Source: Citrobacter freundii ATCC 8090 = MTCC 1658 = NBRC 12681
Lineage (GTDB): Bacteria > Pseudomonadota > Gammaproteobacteria > Enterobacterales > Enterobacteriaceae
Reading direction: 5' to 3'
DNA: 64,000 nt
NCBI RefSeq assembly: GCF_011064845.1
Contig: NZ_CP049015.1
Coordinates: 3,224,001 to 3,288,000, forward strand
Part shown: positions 1-8,645 of the stretch, one piece after another
Layout of the letters: each line of letters starts with the position of its first letter
Numbering within the stretch: the first letter of the stretch is position 1
Program-made: the position numbers and the translations under genes
The notes under the pieces: model-generated
Told to the model about the DNA's origin: nothing
The model's database searches: none
Seen by the model: only the letters and a program-made list of their open reading frames with translations

Positions 1-708
1 ACAGCTGATCCCAAGGCCATGGCGCACTGCATGCTTAATGGCCTCGGAGTTACCCAACTCCATTGCCATCTGAAATCTCGGCAAATGAGACAACAGCAGG
101 TAATCCACCAGTTCACGCGTACCCGATCCTCGTTCACGCAGGATCCACGGCGAAGCAGCCAGTTGTTCCAGCGTAACGGGTCCCTTTGTAAGCGGTGACG
201 ACGGTGCGGCGAACACCACCAGCTCGTCTTCCAGCCACGGTTCAGAGATAATTTCCGTACTGTGACACGGCCCTTCAATCAGCCCGATGTCTACCCGGAA
301 ATCCAGCACCGCATTGATCACGTCCTGGCTGTTGCCCACGCTAAGCTCCAGCGGCAAATCAGGGAAATCATGCCGATAGCGGGCGATCATGGCAGGGAGA
401 ATATAGTTGCCAATGGTGCTACTGGCATAAACCCGGATAGCGCCATTATCTTCGCGGAAAAGCTGTTCGATTTCGGTCGTTTGCTCGAGTAGCGCCAGCG
501 CCCGTGGGTAGAGCAAGCGCCCGTGTTCGTTGACCACCAATCGTTTACCAACACGGTCAAACAGTTGCACGCCGAGTTGCCCTTCCAGATCGGTAAGTGC
601 CGCACTCACCGCCGACTGCGACAATGCCAGCATGACAGACGCCTGGGTCGTTGAGCCGCTTTTTAATACCTCAGCAAACACTTCAAGTTGTCGCAGGGTG
701 ATATGCAT
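1..708 (-). CDS. yeiE: LysR-family regulator YeiE (3' end cut by window edge)
   Basis: This is a LysR-type transcription factor read on the minus strand from an ATG at 706-708. The frame is open to base 1, giving 236 codons; the last part of the effector domain lies outside the window. The N-terminal 60 residues form the winged helix-turn-helix (start [11 protein letters not shown], recognition segment with [13 protein letters not shown]). The last visible residues contain [12 protein letters not shown], typical of YeiE. YeiE homologues have been linked to sulfite sensing and iron homeostasis. It is divergent from yeiH, a putative sulfate-exporter family gene, the usual arrangement for a LysR regulator and its target. 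Identification rests on recognised sequence and gene order. Confidence 0.9.
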   Translation of the reverse strand, partial: MHITLRQLEVFAEVLKSGSTTQASVMLALSQSAVSAALTDLEGQLGVQLFDRVGKRLVVNEHGRLLYPRALALLEQTTEIEQLFREDNGAIRVYASSTIGNYILPAMIARYRHDFPDLPLELSVGNSQDVINAVLDFRVDIGLIEGPCHSTEIISEPWLEDELVVFAAPSSPLTKGPVTLEQLAASPWILRERGSGTRELVDYLLLSHLPRFQMAMELGNSEAIKHAVRHGLGISC

Positions 709-736
709 AGTCGTTTTCCACCGGATAACCGTTACT

Positions 737-797
737 TATACCCTAAATAATTCGAGTTGCAGCCAGCGCACATGCAACCTGAAGTATGACGGGTATA
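737..797. repeat. Imperfect palindromic intergenic element in yeiE-yeiH region
   Basis: A 61-bp imperfect inverted repeat. The left arm starts TATACCCTAAATAATTCGAG and the right arm ends in TGACGGGTATA, so the two ends are complementary over about 25 bp around a short GC-rich centre. Elements with these ends recur between genes in enterobacterial genomes, but I cannot give a formal family name. It lies just upstream of yeiE, away from the AT-rich stretch (about 800-850) that probably holds the yeiH promoter. Confidence 0.6.
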
Positions 798-886
798 CCA
801 CTTATATAGATTAATTATAAATATATAATCAATTTTATTTTTAAACCACTTCGCCGTACTCTTTTACCCAGATAAAGGAGAAGGAT

Positions 887-1936
887 ATGACAGAACTCAC
901 CTTGCAGACTCATCGTCGTACAGCGTGGCATTTTATTCCGGGGCTCGCCCTGAGTGCAGTTATCACTGGGGTCGCCTTATGGGGTGGATCCATTCCCGCC
1001 GTTGCAGGTGCCGGGTTCAGCGCCCTCACCTTAGCAATCTTGCTGGGGATGGTTCTCGGCAACACCGTCTATCCGCACATCTGGAAAAGCTGTGACGGCG
1101 GTGTGCTGTTTGCTAAACAACATTTATTACGTCTGGGGATCATCCTCTACGGCTTCCGCCTCACCTTCGCGCAAATTGCTGACGTCGGCGTCAGCGGTAT
1201 CGTGATTGATGTGTTAACGCTAAGCAGTACCTTTATGATTGCCTGTTTCCTGGGGCAAAAAGTGTTTGGTCTGGACCGCCACACCAGTTGGCTGATTGGC
1301 GCGGGGAGCAGCATTTGTGGTGCCGCCGCCGTGTTGGCAACCGAGCCGGTAGTGAAGGCGGAAGCCAGTAAGGTAACCGTCGCTGTCGCCACCGTAGTGA
1401 TCTTCGGTACCATCGCTATCTTCCTGTATCCGGCAATGTATCCGCTGCTGGCACACTGGTTTAGCCCGGAAACCTACGGCATTTACATTGGTTCCACCAT
1501 GCATGAAGTGGCACAGGTAGTGGCTGCCGGGCACGCCATTAACCCGGATGCGGAAAATGCCGCAGTTATTGCCAAAATGCTGCGCGTCATGATGCTGGCA
1601 CCGTTTCTTATCCTGTTGGCCGCCCGCGTTAAACAGCTGTCTCCGGCCTCCGGTGGTGAGAAGAGCAAAATCACCATTCCGTGGTTTGCCATCCTGTTCA
1701 TTGTGGTCGCGATTTTTAACTCGTTCCACTTTCTGCCGCAGTCGATAGTGAACATGCTGGTAACACTGGATACCATTTTGCTGGCAATGGCGATGGCCGC
1801 ACTGGGGCTGACCACTCACGTTAGCGCCCTGAAAAAAGCCGGTGCTAAACCGTTACTGATGGCCCTGCTGCTGTTTGTCTGGCTGATTGTAGGCGGTGGC
1901 GCGATTAACCTCGCTATCCACGCGCTGATGGCATAA
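887..1936 (+). CDS. yeiH: Putative sulfate exporter family membrane protein YeiH
   Basis: A 349-residue inner-membrane protein of the UPF0324/YeiH family, the same length as the E. coli protein. The sequence is almost entirely hydrophobic, with about ten predicted membrane spans. Family hallmarks are a glycine/serine-rich segment around residues 143-150 (GAGSSICGAAA) and a polar HEVAQVVAAG segment near residue 206. The start is supported by a strong ribosome site (AAAGGAGAAGG). It is divergent from yeiE, which probably regulates it. Transport substrate is unproven; sulfate or sulfite export is inferred from the family name and from the sulfite link of YeiE. Confidence 0.93.
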   Translation: MTELTLQTHRRTAWHFIPGLALSAVITGVALWGGSIPAVAGAGFSALTLAILLGMVLGNTVYPHIWKSCDGGVLFAKQHLLRLGIILYGFRLTFAQIADVGVSGIVIDVLTLSSTFMIACFLGQKVFGLDRHTSWLIGAGSSICGAAAVLATEPVVKAEASKVTVAVATVVIFGTIAIFLYPAMYPLLAHWFSPETYGIYIGSTMHEVAQVVAAGHAINPDAENAAVIAKMLRVMMLAPFLILLAARVKQLSPASGGEKSKITIPWFAILFIVVAIFNSFHFLPQSIVNMLVTLDTILLAMAMAALGLTTHVSALKKAGAKPLLMALLLFVWLIVGGGAINLAIHALMA

Positions 1937-2007
1937 ACGAGCACGACTCACCTCCATTAACCCGCTATACTTCCTCCTTTTGCATTTGAGTATGGCGGGT
2001 TTAATTT

Positions 2008-2865
2008 ATGAAATACATCGGAGCGCACGTAAGCGCCGCTGGCGGTCTGGCTAACGCCGCTATTCGAGCCGCAGAAATCGAAGCGACCGCATTCGCCCTG
2101 TTCACCAAGAATCAGCGTCAGTGGCGTGCCGCGCCGCTGACCACCGAAATCATTGATGATTTCAAATCTGCCTGCGAGAAGTATCACTATACTTCCGCGC
2201 AAATCCTGCCTCACGACAGCTACCTGATTAACCTCGGTCACCCGGTCAGCGATGCGCTGGAAAAATCGCGTGACGCGTTTCTTGACGAAATGCAACGCTG
2301 CGAACAGCTTGGCTTATCCCTGCTTAACTTTCACCCGGGTAGCCATTTGATGCAGATTCCGGAAGATGAATGTCTGGCGCGCATTGCGGAATCGATCAAT
2401 ATCGCCCTCGCCCAGACCCAGGGCGTTACGGCGGTCATTGAAAATACCGCCGGACAGGGCAGCAACCTTGGCTTTAAGTTTGAGCACCTGGCCGCCATTA
2501 TCGACGGCGTAGAAGATAAATCCCGTGTCGGCGTCTGTATTGATACCTGCCACGCCTTCGCGGCCGGTTACGATTTGCGATCCGTTGAGGAATGCGAAAA
2601 GACCTTTGCGGAATTTGAACGAATTGTCGGCTTCAAGTATCTGCGCGGTATGCACCTGAACGACGCCAAGAGCACGTTTGGCAGCCGCGTTGACCGTCAC
2701 CACAGCTTAGGTGAAGGCAATATTGGCCACGATGCCTTCCGTTGGATCATGCAGGACAATCGTTTTGACGGCATTCCGCTGGTGTTGGAAACCATTAATC
2801 CAGATATCTGGGCAGAAGAGATTGCCTGGCTGAAAGCCCAGCAAACTGAAAAAGCGGTGGCCTAA
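2008..2865 (+). CDS. nfo: Endonuclease IV (AP endonuclease)
   Basis: Cleaves DNA 5' of abasic sites in base excision repair. The product is 285 residues, the normal length. All nine zinc ligands of the TIM-barrel enzyme are present at the expected positions: His69, His109, Glu145, Asp179, His182, His216, Asp229, His231 and Glu261. The start ATG follows an AT-rich stretch with a weak ribosome site, but the N-terminus [13 protein letters not shown] matches the family. The next gene, yeiI, starts two bases after its stop, so the two may be cotranscribed. In E. coli nfo is SoxRS-controlled; I did not find a clear soxbox in the short upstream gap. Confidence 0.97.
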   Translation: MKYIGAHVSAAGGLANAAIRAAEIEATAFALFTKNQRQWRAAPLTTEIIDDFKSACEKYHYTSAQILPHDSYLINLGHPVSDALEKSRDAFLDEMQRCEQLGLSLLNFHPGSHLMQIPEDECLARIAESINIALAQTQGVTAVIENTAGQGSNLGFKFEHLAAIIDGVEDKSRVGVCIDTCHAFAAGYDLRSVEECEKTFAEFERIVGFKYLRGMHLNDAKSTFGSRVDRHHSLGEGNIGHDAFRWIMQDNRFDGIPLVLETINPDIWAEEIAWLKAQQTEKAVA

Positions 2866-2867
2866 TC

Positions 2868-3956
2868 ATGAACGACAGGGAAAAGCAGATCCTTAAGATC
2901 TTGCGCCGCAATCCGTTGATTCAGCAGAATGAAATCGCCGATATTTTGCAGATCAGCCGTTCACGCGTCGCTGCGCATATTATGGATTTAATGCGTAAAG
3001 GCATGATCAAAGGTAAAGGTTATATCCTTACCGAACAGGATTATTGCGTGGTTGTCGGTGCTATCAACATGGATATCCGGGGTGTTGCAGACATCCATTA
3101 TCCGCAGGCAGCCTCTAACCCTGGCAGCATTCATTGCTCAGCAGGCGGTGTAGGACGTAACATCGCCCACAACCTGGCGCTGTTGGGCCGCGACGTACAT
3201 TTAATTTCCGCTGTTGGCAGTGACTTCTATGGCGAAACATTGCTGGAACAAACGCGTCAGGCTGGGGTTAACGTTTCCAGCTGCATTCGTCTGCATGGAC
3301 ACAACACCTCAACCTACCTGTCGATCGCTAATCAACAGGAAGAGACCGTACTGGCCATTAACGATACCCATATCCTGCAACAATTGACGCCGCAGTTGCT
3401 TAACGGTTCGCGAGATTTGATTCGCCATTCCGGTGTCGTACTGGCCGATTGCAATCTGACCGCCGAAGCCATTGAGTGGGTCTTTACTATTGCCGATGAT
3501 ATTCCGGTATTCATTGACACCGTTTCAGAGTTCAAAGCGGAAAAAATGAAAACCTGGTTTACGCGTATTCATACGCTAAAACCCACGCAGAAAGAGCTTG
3601 CGATTTTATGGGGCCAACCTATTCATACTGATGCGGATCGCGTACTGGCCGTCAATAGCCTGCATCAGCAAGGGGTAAAACGCATTTTTGTCTGCCTGGA
3701 AGATGAATCCGTTTTTTGCAGCGAAAAGGACGGCGAACAGTTTTTATTGACGCCGCCTGAGCATACGGTGGTAGACAGTTTTGGTGCCGATGACGCTTTT
3801 ATGGCGGGATTACTGTACAGCTTTCTGGAAGGCAGTGAGTTTCGTGAAAGCGCGCGCTTTGCCATGGCCTGCGCAGCATTATCGCGGGCCAGCGTCAGTA
3901 TCAACAACCCAACGCTCTCTGCGGATAACGCTCTGTATTTGCTGCAAACAGCTTGA
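2868..3956 (+). CDS. yeiI: Putative PfkB-family sugar kinase with N-terminal HTH, YeiI
   Basis: A 362-residue protein with two parts. Residues 1-55 form a winged helix-turn-helix (QNEIADILQISRSRVAAHI), and residues 60-362 form a PfkB/ribokinase fold. The kinase has the early Gly-Gly motif (GGVGRNIAHNLALLG) shared with pseudouridine kinase. The C-terminal anion-hole motif reads GADD near residue 305 instead of the usual GAGD; the catalytic Asp is retained, and as I recall E. coli YeiI has the same variation. The substrate is unknown; strong similarity to PsuK suggests a nucleoside or ribosyl compound. It starts immediately after nfo. Confidence 0.92.
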   Translation: MNDREKQILKILRRNPLIQQNEIADILQISRSRVAAHIMDLMRKGMIKGKGYILTEQDYCVVVGAINMDIRGVADIHYPQAASNPGSIHCSAGGVGRNIAHNLALLGRDVHLISAVGSDFYGETLLEQTRQAGVNVSSCIRLHGHNTSTYLSIANQQEETVLAINDTHILQQLTPQLLNGSRDLIRHSGVVLADCNLTAEAIEWVFTIADDIPVFIDTVSEFKAEKMKTWFTRIHTLKPTQKELAILWGQPIHTDADRVLAVNSLHQQGVKRIFVCLEDESVFCSEKDGEQFLLTPPEHTVVDSFGADDAFMAGLLYSFLEGSEFRESARFAMACAALSRASVSINNPTLSADNALYLLQTA

Positions 3957-3957
3957 A

Positions 3958-3996
3958 TGTCTGCCGGATAGCGCTACGCTTATCCGGCCTACAAAC
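3958..3996. repeat. REP element between yeiI and psuT
   Basis: A single repetitive extragenic palindrome: GCCGGATAGCGCTACGCTTATCCGGCCTACAA spans the short gap between the convergent 3' ends of yeiI and psuT. The GCCGGATA/TATCCGGC arms with an internal bulge are typical of enterobacterial REP sequences. It may protect or terminate both transcripts. Confidence 0.85.
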
Positions 3997-4002
3997 TTTA
4001 TT

Positions 4003-5253
4003 TTATGCCAGTCCGATAAAGAAACCGGCTATTGTGGCGCTCATCAGGTTTGACAGCGTTGCTGCTGCCAGCGCACGCATTCCAAGTTGCGCGATTTCCG
4101 GCGCACGCTGTGGCGCAATCGCCGAAAATGCCCCGACCACGACGCCAATCGAACCGAAGTTCGCGAAACCACACAACGCAAACGAGATAATCGCGATGGT
4201 CTTCACGTCCAGCGTTCCGCCCGTTTGCAGATACGGCGAGAAGTTGAGATAAGCGACAAATTCGTTGATCGCCAGCTTCTGTCCAATCAGACTACCTGCC
4301 AGCGTCGCATCGCTCCAGTCCACGCCCATAATCCACGCCAGCGGGGCTAACACATAGCCAAAGATCCCTTCCAGAGTGGCGTGTCCAAAACCAAACCAAC
4401 CGCCAATTCCGCCGATAATGCCGTTAATCAGCGCGATAATGGCGACAAATGCCATTACCACCGTCGCAACGCCTGCGGCAATCTTCAGCCCGGTCATAGC
4501 CCCACTGGCCGCCGCTTCGATGATGCTTTTCGGTGGTGTTTCAGTAAATGACAGGTTTTCAAAGGTGACGCGAGATTCTTCCGTTGCCGGACTCAGCATA
4601 CGGGCGAACAAAATGCCGCCAGGGATTGCCATCAATGATGCCGCCAGCAAATAGTCAATCGGGACGCCCATTCCGGCGTAACCAATCATCATTGAGCCAG
4701 CAATCGAGGCCATCCCGCTACAAATAGCGGTAAACAGTTCATTACGATTAAGGCGGTCAATAAACGGTTTCACGATTGCCGGGATCTCGTTTTGCCCGAG
4801 GAAAATCGTGGTTACTGCGACAAATGACTCGATCTTACTGATGTTCAACGCCTTCTGGAAAATACCGCCGAGGATGCGGATCAATAGCCCCATCACGCCA
4901 ATGTAATAGAGCAGACTGATGAGTGCGGTCACAAAAATGATAGCCGGGAGCACCCGGAAGGCGAAGATAAACCCAGCCCCGTCAAACAGCACATCCATTT
5001 TTGGCCCAACCAGGGAGCCGAAGATAAATGCGCTACCCGCGTCACTATATGACATCACCTTGTGGACGCCGAGCGCGGCCTGTTCAACCAGCCATTTTCC
5101 CGGCGGGAAATAGAGCATAATACCGCCGATGGCAATTTGCAGTACCAGCGCAGCCCCAACGGTGCGCAGACTAATACGTTTTTTATTTACTGACAGCAGA
5201 AACGCGATGGCCAGTAATACCACCATACCCACAACACTTCTCATTATATCCAT
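4003..5253 (-). CDS. psuT: Pseudouridine transporter (CNT nucleoside permease family)
   Basis: A 416-residue concentrative nucleoside transporter with about ten membrane spans. Central motifs of the family include GQNEIPAIVKPFIDR near residue 155 and GQKLAINEFVAYL near residue 325. E. coli has two close paralogues of equal length, PsuT (YeiM) and NupX (YeiJ). The N-terminus MDIMRSVVGMVVLL and the position directly downstream of psuKG favour PsuT. The start has an AAGGGAA ribosome site seven bases upstream. The E. coli intervening genes rihB, yeiL and the second permease are absent here. It would import pseudouridine for PsuK and PsuG. Confidence 0.85.
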   Translation of the reverse strand: MDIMRSVVGMVVLLAIAFLLSVNKKRISLRTVGAALVLQIAIGGIMLYFPPGKWLVEQAALGVHKVMSYSDAGSAFIFGSLVGPKMDVLFDGAGFIFAFRVLPAIIFVTALISLLYYIGVMGLLIRILGGIFQKALNISKIESFVAVTTIFLGQNEIPAIVKPFIDRLNRNELFTAICSGMASIAGSMMIGYAGMGVPIDYLLAASLMAIPGGILFARMLSPATEESRVTFENLSFTETPPKSIIEAAASGAMTGLKIAAGVATVVMAFVAIIALINGIIGGIGGWFGFGHATLEGIFGYVLAPLAWIMGVDWSDATLAGSLIGQKLAINEFVAYLNFSPYLQTGGTLDVKTIAIISFALCGFANFGSIGVVVGAFSAIAPQRAPEIAQLGMRALAAATLSNLMSATIAGFFIGLA

Positions 5254-5279
5254 AATGAAATTCCCTTCATGTCAGGAAA

Positions 5280-5297
5280 CCCGGCGTTATCGCCAGG
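5280..5297 (-). other. Stem-loop in psuG-psuT gap
   Basis: On the minus strand the 96-base gap holds CCTGGCG, a four-base ATAA loop and CGCCGGG, a 7-bp stem with one wobble. There is only a short run of T after it. It could be an mRNA-stabilising or attenuating hairpin that sets the psuT level relative to psuKG. Confidence 0.3.
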
Positions 5298-5349
5298 TTT
5301 TGGTAGGTTTGATATTCGCGGGCGACCGCATTCTGCCCGGGAAATTCTG

Positions 5350-6285
5350 TCAGGCGAGGCGTTGATACTCCTTCGCAATTTCACAGGCCAGCACCGCGTT
5401 GTTGAACACCAGTTGAATATTTGATTTCAGGCTGTCGCCACCGGTCAGCTCCGCAACTCGCGCCAGCAGGAACGGCGTACTTTCTTTACCCACGACGCCC
5501 TGCTCTTCCGCTTCTTTTACCGCCTGATCTATTGCCGCATTAATTTTTTCTTCTGCCATGGCAAACTGCTCCGGGATTGGATTAGCGACAACCAGGCCTC
5601 CATTAAGACCCGTTTGCCATTTCACCGCCATCGCACGGGCAATCTCTTTAGCGCTGTCCAGACGGATACTGACTTCAAACGGACTGGTACGACAGAAAAA
5701 TGCCGGTAACGCTTGGGTTCGATATCCAATTAACGGCACGCCAAAGGTTTCTAAATATTCAGTCGTTAAGCCAAGATCCAGAATAGATTTTGCACCAGCA
5801 CAAATTACCGTGACATTGGTATGTGCCAGTTCCTGCAGATCCGCGGAAATATCAAACGTATGTTCAGCACCACGATGAACGCCACCAATTCCCCCGGTCG
5901 CAAATACTTTAATTCCAGCCAGCGCGGCAATAATCATCGTAGAGGCAACGGTGGTGGCACCATTTTTCCCTGCCGCGACCACAAATGGCAAATCACGACG
6001 ACTTACTTTCGTAACGCTATGTCCTTCTCGTCCAAGCAATTCAATTTCATCTTTACTTAAACCTACTTTCATTATTCCGCCGATAATGGCAATGGTCGCA
6101 GGAACAGCGCCGTGCTTACGAATAGTTTCTTCTACTTCAATCGCTGTCTGAGCATTCTGCGGAAATGGCATTCCATGAGAAATAATGGTTGATTCAAGCG
6201 CAACAATCGGTTTTTTACTGTTTAATGCTTCCTGGACTTCTGGTGATATTTGTAATAATTCAGAGGAAAGAGTTAATTCAGACAT
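5350..6285 (-). CDS. psuG: Pseudouridine-5'-phosphate glycosidase
   Basis: Splits pseudouridine 5'-phosphate into ribose 5-phosphate and uracil, the second step of pseudouridine breakdown. The product has 311 residues, matching the E. coli enzyme within one residue. Conserved stretches include VALESTIISHGMPFPQN near residue 30, FATGGIGGVHRG near residue 130 and NGGLVVANPIP near residue 230. Its ATG lies inside the last codons of psuK (13-base overlap) behind a GGAGAA ribosome site, so translation is probably coupled. It is followed by psuT in the same direction. Confidence 0.95.
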   Translation of the reverse strand: MSELTLSSELLQISPEVQEALNSKKPIVALESTIISHGMPFPQNAQTAIEVEETIRKHGAVPATIAIIGGIMKVGLSKDEIELLGREGHSVTKVSRRDLPFVVAAGKNGATTVASTMIIAALAGIKVFATGGIGGVHRGAEHTFDISADLQELAHTNVTVICAGAKSILDLGLTTEYLETFGVPLIGYRTQALPAFFCRTSPFEVSIRLDSAKEIARAMAVKWQTGLNGGLVVANPIPEQFAMAEEKINAAIDQAVKEAEEQGVVGKESTPFLLARVAELTGGDSLKSNIQLVFNNAVLACEIAKEYQRLA

Positions 6286-7214
6286 TCTGTGTTCTCCACT
6301 ATTGAGCTAACATTCGCAACAGACAAATCAGGGTTATTGGTATATTCACAGGCTAATGCCATTGATGAACACCCCTGCGCAAATCGAACCGAATCAATAA
6401 AGGGCATGCCGTCTACCCAGCAGGCGGCCAGTCCAGCCATCATCGCATCACCAGCCCCTGTGACATTAATGACGCGAGTTTTAATGGGGAGCGACCAACC
6501 ACAACTCCCCGCAATATCACTGTAATAAACGCCGTCGCCGCCCATGCTGAGCACCAGCCGGTTTAAGCCGCGATCATGAAACCACGCGGCGACTTTGCTA
6601 ACGTCATCACGCCCAGAAAGCGCAATACCGCTGAGCGTTTCGGCTTCAAGGCGGTTTGGTTTGAGGGTGTGAATTTTTGCAAGGCGGCCGCGAATTTTTA
6701 CGCACTTCCAGGCCGACACCGGGTCAACAAACACCGGAACATCTCCGGCGTTTTCCAGTACCCATGCCAGAGCGTCTTCGCTGATATTGCAATCGGCGAT
6801 AATGACTTTTGCCTGCCTAATAAAATCAAAATGCTGTGATAAAAATTCTGCTGAAATATGCTCGGTGATACTCATATCATTAATAGCCACCAGCATTTCA
6901 CCAGTATTATCAAGCAGCGATAAATAACTGGATGTATTCTCTCCGGAAACGATAAGACACTTGTCGACATGTACTCCTGATTGATTAGTTTGTGCCAATA
7001 ATGATTGACCATAAAAATCGTTACCAACCGCTGTTAGCAACCAAGAATTTTTACCCAGCAGCGCGAGATTATGTGCGATATTGCGTCCAACGCCACCGGG
7101 AGTAAATTTTATCTTACCTGGATTCGAATCCGCATAATTTAGAGAAGCATGCGAACACCCAGCAACATCCATATTGGCCGAGCCAATCGTTACGATGTAT
7201 TCCTTTTCACGCAT
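6273..7214 (-). CDS. psuK: Pseudouridine kinase
   Basis: Phosphorylates pseudouridine at the 5' position, feeding PsuG. The PfkB-fold protein carries GGVGRNIAHNLALLG near residue 40 and the catalytic VTGAGDAMMAG motif near residue 255. I chose the ATG at 7212-7214 because it gives MREKEYIVTIGSANMD and 313 residues, exactly the E. coli length, with a GGGGA ribosome site. A longer in-frame start exists 60 bases upstream but lacks support. A palindromic operator candidate lies 75 bases upstream. First gene of psuK-psuG-psuT. Confidence 0.94.
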   Translation of the reverse strand: MREKEYIVTIGSANMDVAGCSHASLNYADSNPGKIKFTPGGVGRNIAHNLALLGKNSWLLTAVGNDFYGQSLLAQTNQSGVHVDKCLIVSGENTSSYLSLLDNTGEMLVAINDMSITEHISAEFLSQHFDFIRQAKVIIADCNISEDALAWVLENAGDVPVFVDPVSAWKCVKIRGRLAKIHTLKPNRLEAETLSGIALSGRDDVSKVAAWFHDRGLNRLVLSMGGDGVYYSDIAGSCGWSLPIKTRVINVTGAGDAMMAGLAACWVDGMPFIDSVRFAQGCSSMALACEYTNNPDLSVANVSSIVENTECLN

Positions 7215-7288
7215 AGCACGTCCCCTGGCAATTAATTTGCCAAAAATGAGTTCGTTAAAAATAACCAACGCCACACATCAGGTTATTA

Positions 7289-7318
7289 GAGCACATGTTC
7301 ACTATCAAACATGTGTTC
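7289..7318. promoter_or_regulatory. Candidate operator upstream of psuK
   Basis: An inverted repeat of two 11-base arms, GAGCACATGTT and AACATGTGTTC (one mismatch), separated by eight bases. Each arm contains the self-complementary core ACATGT. It sits 75 bases upstream of the psuK start, where a dimeric repressor or activator of the pseudouridine operon could bind. No binding protein can be named from sequence alone. Confidence 0.45.
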
Positions 7319-7426
7319 ATAGTAGGCGTGTTTTTGACAAAGTAAATCCATCCACAAGCTATAAAGTCGATAGATATGAACAGAATCACAATTTTTTATA
7401 GATACAGTTTGTCAGGGAGAGAGAAA

Positions 7427-7477
7427 ATGAGAGGTAGTACACAAATTGATCAGGTTAAAAAGCATCTTTGGTCATAA
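7427..7477 (+). CDS. Possible 16-residue small ORF divergent from psuK
   Basis: A short ORF, MRGSTQIDQVKKHLWS, preceded by a good ribosome site (AGGGAGAGAG) at 7413-7422. It lies on the plus strand between psuK and the LysR gene. Upstream are TTGACA at 7334-7339 and TATAAA at 7360-7365, but their spacing is 20 bases, longer than ideal. I know no homologue. It could be a leader peptide, a small protein or chance. Confidence 0.2.
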   Translation: MRGSTQIDQVKKHLWS

Positions 7478-7492
7478 CCGAAGGTTTTTCAG

Positions 7493-7515
7493 ACGCGCCA
7501 GGCGAACTGGCGCGT
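7493..7515 (-). terminator. Strong hairpin just after the LysR-type gene
   Basis: A perfect 9-bp GC-rich stem (ACGCGCCAG / CTGGCGCGT) with a five-base loop, starting one base beyond the LysR stop codon. Its position suggests a terminator for that gene, yet neither strand shows a T-run next to the stem. It may be Rho-assisted or mainly protect the 3' end. Confidence 0.4.
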
Positions 7516-7516
7516 A

Positions 7517-8428
7517 TCAACTAAGCGAAACCAGATCCTCTGGCATATGGTTGTACAAAATCCGCCAGAAGTGCTCAGCCGTTTTATTCAGGCGGGTATC
7601 CATTCTATAAATATAGGCCTGAATAGGCACCATCAACTCCGGCGTGTCCAGACAAACCAGGCGTTTATCCCGTAGTTCGTTCACGATCGTCCACGCTGGC
7701 AGCCAGGCAATACCATGCCCATCCAATGCCATATTCTTCAATAGCTCACTCATCGAAGACATAAACAGCGTACGCGCCGAAATACTACCCACCTCCGCCA
7801 GGTGACGGTTAACCAATCTTCCCATGTAGGATGTGCTGGTATAGTTCAGTATCGGCACCTGCGGCTGATAGATATCAAACAACGCCTTACCCTGTGAATC
7901 CGCAGCACAGACGGGATACAGCTCAGACTCAAACACCTTCAAGCCGCAGAAAGGTGACTGCATTAAGTCTTCATCGCGAAAGGAGATAATGAAATCACTT
8001 TTCCCCTCGCGCAGCGTATTCACTGCCTGGACTACGTCAATCGCTTCGACGTGGTATACAAACTCCTCGCCCCATGCTGACATTGAATGTACTAATCTGG
8101 GCAACATCGTCAGCGACAGAGAATGCGCTGCCGCTATTTTGATATTGGGAACGCCAAGCAGGTTGTGACCACTAAGCTCATCTAAGTTACATTCCAGCTG
8201 TTGCAGCAGGCTACGGGTCTGCGAATGGAATAACTTACCCTCCTCCGTCAGCTGCAGTGGACTCGTCGTACGGTCAAACAGCAACACCCCAACGGCGGAT
8301 TCGAGCGCCTTGATCCGCCGGCTAAATGCCGGTTGGGATAGGTTGCGCTCCTCCGCTGCCTGGGAAAAATGACGACACGCTTCCAGCGTCAAAAAGTCAT
8401 ATAACCATTTTGTCTCGATATTTTTCAT
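7517..8428 (-). CDS. LysR-family regulator closely similar to HypT (YjiE)
   Basis: A 303-residue LysR-type regulator. The helix-turn-helix is at residues 8-62 (NIETKWLYDFLTLE, LSQPAFSRRIKALE) and the effector domain follows. The sequence tracks E. coli HypT along its length, including IKIAAAHSLSL, SYMGRL and SSMSELL. HypT responds to hypochlorite by methionine oxidation; Met116, Met202 and Met226 here fall where I place HypT Met123, Met206 and Met230. I chose the ATG at 8426-8428, which yields the HypT length, over an upstream TTG. It is divergent from the racemase-transporter pair, which it probably controls. A paralogue of HypT rather than the orthologue, judging by location. Confidence 0.85.
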   Translation of the reverse strand: MKNIETKWLYDFLTLEACRHFSQAAEERNLSQPAFSRRIKALESAVGVLLFDRTTSPLQLTEEGKLFHSQTRSLLQQLECNLDELSGHNLLGVPNIKIAAAHSLSLTMLPRLVHSMSAWGEEFVYHVEAIDVVQAVNTLREGKSDFIISFRDEDLMQSPFCGLKVFESELYPVCAADSQGKALFDIYQPQVPILNYTSTSYMGRLVNRHLAEVGSISARTLFMSSMSELLKNMALDGHGIAWLPAWTIVNELRDKRLVCLDTPELMVPIQAYIYRMDTRLNKTAEHFWRILYNHMPEDLVSLS

Positions 8429-8645
8429 GCCTGTCACGCGGATGTTTAAATATGTCAATTAGTCTTAAGCATCATGCCTGAATATGCCCAGAGATGATAT
8501 TCAACATCAGCATCTGTTGATTCGTTTTTTGCATAACACCTTCGTTTTTGACATTAACCTGTTTCTTTACCCATCGACCACGACAGCTTATCGCTGCGGA
8601 ATTTCAGACACCAGCCTGATTACTGGCCTGCTGAGGTGGCAAAAG

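Noticed and set aside
7360..7365. Confident promoter for the small ORF near psuK
   Set aside because: TTGACA and TATAAA are 20 bases apart, beyond the usual 16-18, so I did not list it as a promoter.
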